Positions 1-6,965 of a stretch of DNA of 18,232 nt are shown piece after piece. Both the position numbers and the translations under genes were made by a program. Position 1 is the first letter of the stretch, and each line of letters opens with the position of its first letter. The notes below the pieces were generated by a model. That model was not told where the DNA came from. It searched no databases and was given only the letters and a program-made list of their open reading frames with translations. This DNA comes from an uncultured Prevotellaceae bacterium (GTDB lineage: Bacteria > Bacteroidota > Bacteroidia > Bacteroidales > Bacteroidaceae), in assembly GCA_946539635.1 (NCBI GenBank), contig CAMNHS010000013.1, positions 1 through 18,232 on the forward strand, in the 5' to 3' direction.

Positions 1-3000
1 TACTTACTGATACCAAGTCACCTACGTTAACTTCACCGTCACCATTAACATCACCCTTGATAGCACCAATAACAGGAGTTACAGGATCACAAGAGTGTGT
101 CTGAACACCTGTATCCTTCTCACTCTGGTTACCATAACCTGTGAGCTTCCAGTTAGAGAATGCTGTCCAGTCATTAGTAATTGCAGGACCTTCCTTCTTT
201 ATACCAAGAGTAACTGTATCGTCTGGACCCCAGATGTAGAAGTAGATAGTATTCTTATAGAATTCACCTGCGAAGTATTGAGCTCCAGAAGCCAAGTTGT
301 TTGGCATGTACCAAGGTGTTTCGTCACCGAGCTCAGCAAACGGAGTGATAGTAGTAGTACCAGAGATGCTTGGATCCTCGTTTATAGCCTCAGCTGAAAC
401 GTGACGCAATGGGCAGTTGAGAGTATCAGCAGGAGTTTCTGGATCTTCGACAATCAAAGTCTTATTGTCGTTGATGACATAGAGCATAGCATTAGATTCT
501 GTACCAGCAGCTACTGCAGGCCAATCCTGTGCTATCTCACCAGCGCGATAGTAGCCCTGAACTGTTACTTCGTAGAGACCCTCTGGCAGACCAGTGAACT
601 TCTGATAAACATTGTAGTTCTCCTGGTTGAAGAATTCACCAATCTTGTTAGTAGCATCAGTAGCCATATTGCCTGTTTCAACAGTCCAACCTGTAGCAGA
701 AGCCATGTTAGCATTCTTGATAATGCTTGTGAAGTCAACAGGATTCTCATCAGAACCTGCACTCTTTGGTATCTTCAGAGCAGCGATAACTGGCTCGAAC
801 TCCTCAAGCATCTTCTGAGCAGCCTCAGTAGTTACTGTTGGCAGATAAGGCTCAGCCTCGGCAGCATAAGCATTTTCTGCCTTTGCCTGTAATGCCTGAG
901 CATTCTTTATAGCTGCATCTGTAGCTTTTTCCTTATATTCAGTATATACATCCTGAAGGTTCTTAATCTGAGTGTTCAGCTCTTCGAATACTTCTTCAGA
1001 AGCAGCCTTCTTAGTATTGAATGCATATATTTTACTCAATACATCGAACATAGCCTTACCGTCTGACAGAGAAATGCCTGCTGCCTCACCCTGGAGTGCT
1101 ATCAGTTCATCCTGGAGTTCAGTACCTACGTGAGCCTCACCGAGAGATGCAACAGCCTTCTGGAATTCTGGTCTGATGATTTCAGCATCGAATCCCTGAT
1201 AAACCAGCTTGAAGTTAGCGAAGATTGTCCAGTTGTCAAGTCCATAGTTGTTACCCTTGACACCAATGCGCAATGGGTCACCCTGCTTTGCTACGAGACC
1301 AAATGCAGAAACTGTATATTCACCAGCTGCGAATGACAGACCAGCAGAGTGCATATCGTTAGGATACTGATTCTGTTCCAGAGGATCCTCATAATATCCG
1401 CTGTCAAAGAAACCTTCTTCCTTTGCATGTGGGTAAGCATAAGAGATAGACAGTTCACCAGTGTTATCGTTCAGATAGACGTTAGCCTTGTTAGGTGTCC
1501 AGTTGCCGAAGTTAGGCTTCTCGAGAAGTTCACCAGTCTGTTCGTTGAAGTAGTACTTCCAAGAAGCAGCTCCACGACCTGCACGTGTGAAGCCCTGTAC
1601 AGAAATCTGATATACACCTACAGGAGCATCCTCAACAATCTGGTAGAAGTCAAAGTCCTTACCATTCCAGCACTCACCACACTTGTCGCCTGTGCTGATA
1701 CGCCAGTTACAACCATCTGTCTTGTTACCTTCAACAACCCAACCCTTTGTTGGATCAGTTACAAGATCATGTGTGAAGTCAGCATTCTTCAGGTAAGTCT
1801 TTGTGATATCAGTACCTGGCTTGATCTGAGACTTCACCCTATTCATTTCATTGAGAATCTTGTCATAGTCGGCATTCAGGTCTGCTGTGCTTGGATCGTC
1901 TTCAGTATTTGAAATTGTGTACTTCAACTGAACCATAGCAGCCAACTCTGTAGCGAAGTCCTTGAAATCTGGGTCATTTGCCAGAACAACAGCATCAGCA
2001 CAGAGTTGCTCATACTTTGCCCAAGCAGCAACGTTCTCCGCTACATCACCATCTTCATAATCCTTAGCAGCCTTGTAAGCAGCCTTGATAGCATCTTCAC
2101 CTTCTGCGGTTTTTATAGCATTAACCAATCTTGCCAAACCTTGCTGATACATGTAAGATGCCTTACCTTCGTATGTTTCATTAAATGTAGCTGCATATGA
2201 CTCAGCTGAAGTACCAGTATAGTACAACTTGAAGTTATCAACCTTATACCAGTAGTTGTCTGCAGTTACAGCAGCAATCTTCAATCCCTCATTTTCTGCG
2301 TCAATAATTAAAGGAAGTTCAACAAGTACACCTGTACCTTTTTCTACAGATGGCTTAGAAGCAGTCTTTTCACCTGCTGTAAGAACCAGATCATGACCAG
2401 CATCTGTTGCCATAACAGCTGTCAACTTATAAACACCTACAGGAATTGGTTTTGATGTCTGAGACACTTCATTACCAGCAGACCAGATATTGAAGAGGTA
2501 TGCACCACTTGAACCAGTCATCTTGTAAGTATCATTTGTTGTTGACTTTGCACCATGATCATTTGATGTCTCGTATGTCCATCCGTTTGTGTTACCAGTT
2601 TCAAAGTCTGGGTTGACAATATACAATTCTGTAACATCAGCTGGATTTTCTGGAGTTGCATGTTCAAGTTGCCAAGCAGTATAATCAGAATTCAACTGAG
2701 CCAAGACTGATTTCAGACGCTCTGCATTCTCAAGAGTACCCAACTGCTCACCAATCTGCTCAGCGTAAGGAGATACATCAAAAGCCTCCTTTGACTCATC
2801 AAAAATCTCCTGCATTCTATTCCACAAAGCATTGCCTGCATTCCATTCTGCTACAGCCTCAGGAGCACCCAATGACCACAGAGACCATGTGGTAGCGACC
2901 TCTGTACCTGCATTGTTAATAGTGTAGTCACCTTTAGAACCAGTTGCAGGATCTACACCATCATTAGATACAAGTCCTACCTTCTTGTCTTGATTCATGT

Positions 3001-3436
3001 AAGACACGAATGTAAAGTTCTTGTCTGCATCAAAGGTAAACTTCCAATAAGTCTTGTCAATGCCCTGATTGTTGTAATCCGTGTAAATACTTCCATTATT
3101 GTCGAAGAAATACTTAAACGAATTCTCTTTCGCGTCTTCCATTTGATAGAAGCCCTCATGGGTTGTCGTATCCTTGAAACGGATCTTATAACCATAAGGA
3201 GTTTCAGTTTCAGTAAGATCTTTGGCTGAAACACAAGCCTCTGTTCCCCAACTGTTACTTGCGATGAACCAATTTTCTACTGCCTCATTCTTGAGGTAGT
3301 AAACTGTAGAACCATCTGCAATGATTGTAGATGTCTTCACAAGCGAAGTGGCCGGATCCACCCAACCTTCAGGCTGCGCGAAGGACATCACACTTGACAG
3401 AAGTCCTACAACTAAAAGAAATAGATTTTTCTTCAT
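1..3436 (-). CDS. Large secreted multi-module protein with dockerin-like C-terminal repeat (3' end outside window)
   Basis: Reading the minus strand from the ATG at 3434-3436 gives one open frame of 1145 codons with no stop before the window edge, so the C-terminus is missing. Residues 1-21 are a signal peptide (MKKN, hydrophobic core, cleavage near SFAQ). Residues about 22-180 form a Trp/Tyr-rich domain, possibly beta-trefoil-like. Three modules that open with a strand such as IVNPDFE, LKNADF or IKNANM, followed by GW, look like galactose-binding-type beta-sandwiches at about 268-410, 545-745 and 903-1097. Helical Ala/Lys/Glu-rich linkers separate them. Residues 1128-1140 match the dockerin/EF-hand pattern DxNxDGxxNxxD (D1129, N1131, D1133, N1137, D1140). 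I see no catalytic domain. The protein may be an adhesin, scaffold or glycan-binding surface protein; its role is unknown. Lys is mostly AAG and Gly mostly GGT, which suggests high expression. The gene diverges from the GH43 gene and has its own promoter. Confidence 0.9.
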   Translation of the reverse strand, partial: MKKNLFLLVVGLLSSVMSFAQPEGWVDPATSLVKTSTIIADGSTVYYLKNEAVENWFIASNSWGTEACVSAKDLTETETPYGYKIRFKDTTTHEGFYQMEDAKENSFKYFFDNNGSIYTDYNNQGIDKTYWKFTFDADKNFTFVSYMNQDKKVGLVSNDGVDPATGSKGDYTINNAGTEVATTWSLWSLGAPEAVAEWNAGNALWNRMQEIFDESKEAFDVSPYAEQIGEQLGTLENAERLKSVLAQLNSDYTAWQLEHATPENPADVTELYIVNPDFETGNTNGWTYETSNDHGAKSTTNDTYKMTGSSGAYLFNIWSAGNEVSQTSKPIPVGVYKLTAVMATDAGHDLVLTAGEKTASKPSVEKGTGVLVELPLIIDAENEGLKIAAVTADNYWYKVDNFKLYYTGTSAESYAATFNETYEGKASYMYQQGLARLVNAIKTAEGEDAIKAAYKAAKDYEDGDVAENVAAWAKYEQLCADAVVLANDPDFKDFATELAAMVQLKYTISNTEDDPSTADLNADYDKILNEMNRVKSQIKPGTDITKTYLKNADFTHDLVTDPTKGWVVEGNKTDGCNWRISTGDKCGECWNGKDFDFYQIVEDAPVGVYQISVQGFTRAGRGAASWKYYFNEQTGELLEKPNFGNWTPNKANVYLNDNTGELSISYAYPHAKEEGFFDSGYYEDPLEQNQYPNDMHSAGLSFAAGEYTVSAFGLVAKQGDPLRIGVKGNNYGLDNWTIFANFKLVYQGFDAEIIRPEFQKAVASLGEAHVGTELQDELIALQGEAAGISLSDGKAMFDVLSKIYAFNTKKAASEEVFEELNTQIKNLQDVYTEYKEKATDAAIKNAQALQAKAENAYAAEAEPYLPTVTTEAAQKMLEEFEPVIAALKIPKSAGSDENPVDFTSIIKNANMASATGWTVETGNMATDATNKIGEFFNQENYNVYQKFTGLPEGLYEVTVQGYYRAGEIAQDWPAVAAGTESNAMLYVINDNKTLIVEDPETPADTLNCPLRHVSAEAINEDPSISGTTTITPFAELGDETPWYMPNNLASGAQYFAGEFYKNTIYFYIWGPDDTVTLGIKKEGPAITNDWTAFSNWKLTGYGNQSEKDTGVQTHSCDPVTPVIGAIKGDVNGDGEVNVGDLVSVS

Positions 3437-3513
3437 AGTCTTGTTTTTTTTAAATGTTAGTAAATAAAGTTAGTTATAAAATTTTGGATTGTTGATTTCT
3501 ATCAATCAGCGCA

Positions 3514-3544
3514 CAAATATACTTATTTCCTAAGATTCACGCAA
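3514..3544 (-). promoter_or_regulatory. Bacteroidota-type promoter for the large secreted protein
   Basis: On the minus strand, TTG at 3544-3542 is followed by exactly 20 bases and then TATATTTG at 3521-3514. This matches the Bacteroidota -33/-7 consensus (TTG, N19-21, TAnnTTTG). Transcription should start near 3507, leaving an untranslated leader of about 70 bases before the ATG at 3436. Confidence 0.72.
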
Positions 3545-3718
3545 GAAAAATTTGTAAAAATTTCTCCTAACATCTTAAATTTTAACATTTCACCCCCGAA
3601 ATTGCAATTTTCACATAGCAAAGCATTACCTGAAATACCAAATATTTTCTCTGTAATTACATAACTCCCCTTTTTTCGGCACTCTCTTGTACTTTCTTAC
3701 ACAAGATGTAAAAAGGTT

Positions 3719-3904
3719 TACCCCACGGGAGATTTTTATTTTCAATACCATATTTTTTTATTTACCTCTCGGGAGATTTTATGTTCAAGGCCCTTGAACT
3801 TATGTTTAAGGCCCTTGAACTACTGTACACAGCCCTTGGACAGGTGTTTCAGGCCCTTGAACATAAAATTCCCCTAAGTGAAAATAATTTTTCTCCTCGG
3901 GGAA
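3719..3904. repeat. Large imperfect inverted repeat enclosing the palindrome array
   Basis: The left side carries two related blocks: one at 3719-3743 (CCCC, then GGGAGA, then a T-rich run) and one at 3763-3782 (CTCGGGAGATTTTAT). Both recur in inverted order on the right, at 3863-3882 (ATAAAATTCCCC) and 3880-3904 (GAAAATAATTTTTCTCC, then CGGGG). By hand alignment the arms match at about 13 of 20 and 16 of 25 positions. The symmetry is therefore real but decayed, or made of related motifs. It lies upstream of both outward promoters. It could be a non-coding mobile or repetitive extragenic element, or a composite regulatory site. Confidence 0.6.
3783..3862. repeat. Four tandem 17-bp palindromes with exact 21-bp period
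   Basis: Copies start at 3783, 3804, 3825 and 3846. The first is GTTCAAGGCCCTTGAAC, a perfect palindrome around C3791. The second keeps 7 of 8 pairs, the fourth 6 of 8 and the third 5 of 8. GCCCTTG is invariant in all four right halves. Four-base spacers (TTAT, TACT, AGGT) separate the copies. A 21-bp period is two helical turns, which would put every copy on the same DNA face. This suits an operator array for a dimeric regulator, but a repeat element without regulatory function is also possible. Confidence 0.85.
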
Positions 3905-3981
3905 AATATTTTTTTCCTTAGATAGAAAAAAAAGTTGTAACGTTAAAATTTTTCAAAAAAAGGCGGTTTTTCGCGTATATG

Positions 3982-4013
3982 CTTGCGCATTCTTGAAAAA
4001 AAGACTACTTTTG
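3982..4013 (+). promoter_or_regulatory. Bacteroidota-type promoter for the GH43 gene
   Basis: CTTG at 3982-3985 is followed by 20 bases and TACTTTTG at 4006-4013, matching TTG-N20-TAnnTTTG. The predicted start of transcription is near 4019, about 29 bases before the ATG at 4048. An inverted repeat (ATGC, TTGC, GCAT at 3979-3990) overlaps the -33 element and could be an operator half. Confidence 0.75.
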
Positions 4014-4047
4014 TGGCAAACTAACTATAAACGAAAAATAATTAGGA

Positions 4048-6897
4048 ATGAAGAAAATCTTAATCGCTATGATGTGTCTGTGCTCAGTTGGGGCATCAGC
4101 ACAAACAGCTCTGAAGAAAGCAGACTTAGAGGCATTGAATGCAGCCAAGAGTCAGCAGGAGGTCAGCATTCACGACCCTTCAATTGTATATAACGAGAGT
4201 GATAAGTATTACTATATTGTCGGCTCTCACATGGGACTTGGCAAGAGTAAGGACCTTGTTGACTGGCAAAGCGTTGACAACGGAAAATGGGTAATAATGC
4301 CTAATTGGTGGGAAAACTATCAGGACGGCAGCAAACTCTTCAACAAACCATTCTGGGAGGCCTTCAAGTCAAACCCAACACACGAGGTAAAGCTTGCCAA
4401 CGGCAGCACAGGCACCTTGAGAAGTTATGATGCAGGACACTTCTGCTCAATATATGCAGCCAATGACTCTGCATGGATAAAGGGAGATATGTGGGCACCA
4501 GATGTTATTTATAACAAGGCATTGGGAAAATGGTGCTTCTACCTTTCGCTGAATGGCGACAACTGGGCTTCTGTCATTATCCTTATGACTGGCAACAGCC
4601 CTGTGGGACCTTTTACATATGAGGCTCCTATCGTCTTTAGTGGTTTCAACAACCAGTCATATAGCGGAAAGAAGGTAAATTACAAGGATACCGACCTGGA
4701 ACTGGTATTGGGAACACTAAGTTCTTTGCCAGCAAGATATAATGTAGGCAAGAGCTGGGGCACATACTATCCTAACTGTATCGACCCAAATGTCTTCTAT
4801 GACGAAGATGGTGAGCTGTGGCTTGTCTATGGCTCTTGGTCAGGAGGTATATATTCCTTGAAACTGGACAAGAACACAGGCCTCAGGGATTATACTGTTT
4901 CATATGGCGGAACAGGAACAAGCCCAAATACTGGTGATGATGCATACTTCGGCAAGAAGATTGCAGGCGGATACTATGTTTCAGGCGAGGGTCCATATAT
5001 CAGACACATTGGAGACTATTACTATCTCTTCATGAGTTATGGTGGATTTGCTCCTGATGGTGGTTATGAGATGCGAATATTCCGCTCTACCAGCCCTACA
5101 GGACCTTTCAGGGATGGCAACAACAACCTTGCTACCTACACATCATACGCAATGAACTATGGTTCGAAAGCTACTGACAACAGAGGAATGAAACTCATTG
5201 GTGCCTACAACGAATGGGGCAACATGACAGTAGGCGAAACAGCTCAGGGTCACAACTCGGCAATAGTAGGTGCAGACGGAGAGGCTTATGTAGTATTCCA
5301 CACAAAGTTCCACGACGGAACAGCAGGCCACCAAGTGCGTGTTCATCGCCTGTATGTCAACGAAAAAGGTTGGCTCGTAACAAGCCCATTCCGCTATACA
5401 GGAGCAGAGAACTCTGTTGCAGGCATCAGCACAACAACACAGAATGATATTGAGACGACACAGCCTTTCAATGCTGAACAGCTGGCAGGAGATTATCACC
5501 TCATGATACATCCTTACAGAGTGAACAGCACAAAGATGGATGAGACTCTGCAAATACCTGTAACACTTACTGCTGACGGAAAGATAACAGGCGAAAAGAC
5601 TGGTACCTGGGCTTATACACAAGACGGAACATCATATATCAGGCTCATCATCGGAGGTGTGACATACTATGGTGTTGTTTGCCAGCAGGGAATCAATGGC
5701 GGATGCAAGAATGCCATTTCCATCACAACAGTATCAAATGGTGGTGTGCCAGCATGGTTGTATAAAGAAGAGGCTCAAAGTGCTATAGCATCTAACTATA
5801 CTGCTGTTTCTTCTTATGTAGGAACAAAGGTCGGAGGAACAATGGATGTTACAACAAGTGCTCCAGAAATGAAGGAGAACGCAACTCTTACCTTCACCTC
5901 AAAGAATACTGATGTAGTTACCAATGACGGCAAGATTATTCCACAGGCAACAGACACAAAGGTAGCTATAACTCCTTACACCATCTCTTGTGGAGACTAT
6001 TACTATAGATACTCTACCTTCTCGGCTCAATACCTGAATGTAAAAGCCGGAGACGCAGAAAGTGGTGCTGTTGCACATTATGCTCTCAATGCTCTTGACA
6101 ACACTAACGAGTACAACCCAGCAGAACAGATGACTGCACTCAATAGTGGTGTTGTTGCAAAGCCAAGTGTTTACAATGATACTGAAAGAGGTAATGTGAT
6201 AAAGCAGAACTCTGGTTCATCAACATCAGCTGTCAGCTATGTCAAAATGCCTAACCCACTCTATAACTCTTCCGCTGAAGGATTTACAGTAAACTTCTGG
6301 GTTAAGCCAATATCAAGAAGTGCCTGGGGTACTTTCTTCTCATTCTTCGAAGGCGACAAGCCTTCTGCTACAGGAGGCAGATTCTACCTTACCAACAATA
6401 CATACATTGGCTACAATGGTGCAGCAGGATGGTTTGACATCAATAAAACAGATACTGTAACATATTATGATATTCCAGTAAACGAATGGTCTATGGTTAC
6501 TATGACTGCTACATCAGCAGGAGTACAGTTCTATGTAAATGGTTATCCTCATTCTGCAAAGATATGGGCATCAGGCACAGGAGGAGCAGAAAAAGACTTT
6601 GACTATGCTGGAATGATAGCAAACATCGATTCTTACCCATATATGTATCTTGGCGCTGGCTCTTGGTGGGGCTCTGCAGCATGTTACCTCAGTGATTTGA
6701 GAGTTTACAACAAGGCTATGGGAAGCAGCGATATCCAGGCTCTGGTAGCAAAGACAGAGAACCCAACAGGAATCAAGGAGTTCAAAGCTCCTGAGGTACA
6801 AAGCAACCTGAAGGCTGGCAAGTTTGTAGAGAACGGAAAGATTGTTATCTACAAGGAAGGCAAACGATATAACCTACAAGGTCAGAGGATAGATTAA
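4048..6897 (+). CDS. Secreted GH43 arabinanase-like glycoside hydrolase with LamG-like domain
   Basis: This 949-residue protein has a signal peptide at 1-19 (cleavage near ASAQ). A five-bladed GH43 domain spans about 36-455. Its likely catalytic triad is D43 in HDPS (base), D246 in IDPNVFYD (pKa modulator) and E314 in SGEGPY (acid), and H402 in GHNS is the usual buried metal-site histidine of arabinanases. Next come a lipocalin-like GH43 C-terminal domain (about 478-575), an atypical bacterial Ig-like segment (577-665) and a LamG/concanavalin-like domain (about 672-900), then a 40-residue tail with GKIVIYKEGK. The family hydrolyses alpha-1,5-arabinan or arabinoxylan side chains outside the cytoplasm; the exact substrate cannot be read from sequence. 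The start fits the promoter at 3982-4013 and the signal peptide. No SusC/SusD genes adjoin it. Confidence 0.93.
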   Translation: MKKILIAMMCLCSVGASAQTALKKADLEALNAAKSQQEVSIHDPSIVYNESDKYYYIVGSHMGLGKSKDLVDWQSVDNGKWVIMPNWWENYQDGSKLFNKPFWEAFKSNPTHEVKLANGSTGTLRSYDAGHFCSIYAANDSAWIKGDMWAPDVIYNKALGKWCFYLSLNGDNWASVIILMTGNSPVGPFTYEAPIVFSGFNNQSYSGKKVNYKDTDLELVLGTLSSLPARYNVGKSWGTYYPNCIDPNVFYDEDGELWLVYGSWSGGIYSLKLDKNTGLRDYTVSYGGTGTSPNTGDDAYFGKKIAGGYYVSGEGPYIRHIGDYYYLFMSYGGFAPDGGYEMRIFRSTSPTGPFRDGNNNLATYTSYAMNYGSKATDNRGMKLIGAYNEWGNMTVGETAQGHNSAIVGADGEAYVVFHTKFHDGTAGHQVRVHRLYVNEKGWLVTSPFRYTGAENSVAGISTTTQNDIETTQPFNAEQLAGDYHLMIHPYRVNSTKMDETLQIPVTLTADGKITGEKTGTWAYTQDGTSYIRLIIGGVTYYGVVCQQGINGGCKNAISITTVSNGGVPAWLYKEEAQSAIASNYTAVSSYVGTKVGGTMDVTTSAPEMKENATLTFTSKNTDVVTNDGKIIPQATDTKVAITPYTISCGDYYYRYSTFSAQYLNVKAGDAESGAVAHYALNALDNTNEYNPAEQMTALNSGVVAKPSVYNDTERGNVIKQNSGSSTSAVSYVKMPNPLYNSSAEGFTVNFWVKPISRSAWGTFFSFFEGDKPSATGGRFYLTNNTYIGYNGAAGWFDINKTDTVTYYDIPVNEWSMVTMTATSAGVQFYVNGYPHSAKIWASGTGGAEKDFDYAGMIANIDSYPYMYLGAGSWWGSAACYLSDLRVYNKAMGSSDIQALVAKTENPTGIKEFKAPEVQSNLKAGKFVENGKIVIYKEGKRYNLQGQRID

Positions 6898-6919
6898 AAT
6901 CCTATGGAAGCACAACAAT

Positions 6920-6945
6920 AAGGCGACTCAAAATTGAGCCGCCTT
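6920..6945. terminator. Shared hairpin terminator between convergent genes
   Basis: AAGGCG-A-CTCAA pairs with TTGAG-C-CGCCTT, a 12-position stem with one A/C mismatch and a very short AA loop. On the plus strand it is followed by ATTTTATAT, after the GH43 stop at 6897. Read on the minus strand it lies 20 bases past the stop of the HExxH gene, with a weaker T-rich tail. It probably serves both genes, better for the plus strand. Confidence 0.75.
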
Positions 6946-6965
6946 ATTTTATATCCTATTATATT

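Larger units (their letters stand above)
3437..4047. other. Divergent intergenic region, 611 bp
   Basis: This very AT-rich stretch separates two divergent secreted-protein genes. It holds an outward promoter at each side (3514-3544 and 3982-4013) and the palindrome array with its flanking inverted arms (about 3719-3904). I see nothing recognisable at about 3545-3715 beyond poly-A/T tracts. No convincing coding frame, tRNA or other RNA gene was seen here. Confidence 0.8.

Noticed and set aside
95..2895. Plus-strand open frames opposite the large minus-strand gene (for example 401-892 and 1349-1912)
   Set aside because: They are antisense shadows of the continuous minus-strand frame that has a signal peptide, recognisable modules and a promoter; their Cys/Ser/Leu-rich translations resemble no protein.
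3783..3862. CRISPR array
   Set aside because: Repeats are spaced by only four bases, are palindromic and degenerate, and no cas gene is in the window.
3993..4193. Short frame overlapping the GH43 start
   Set aside because: It begins before the predicted transcription start and is out of frame with the clear signal peptide and GH43 domain.
5143..5622. Minus-strand frame of 159 codons inside the GH43 gene
   Set aside because: It is antisense to the catalytic domain, Cys-rich and without promoter or family features.
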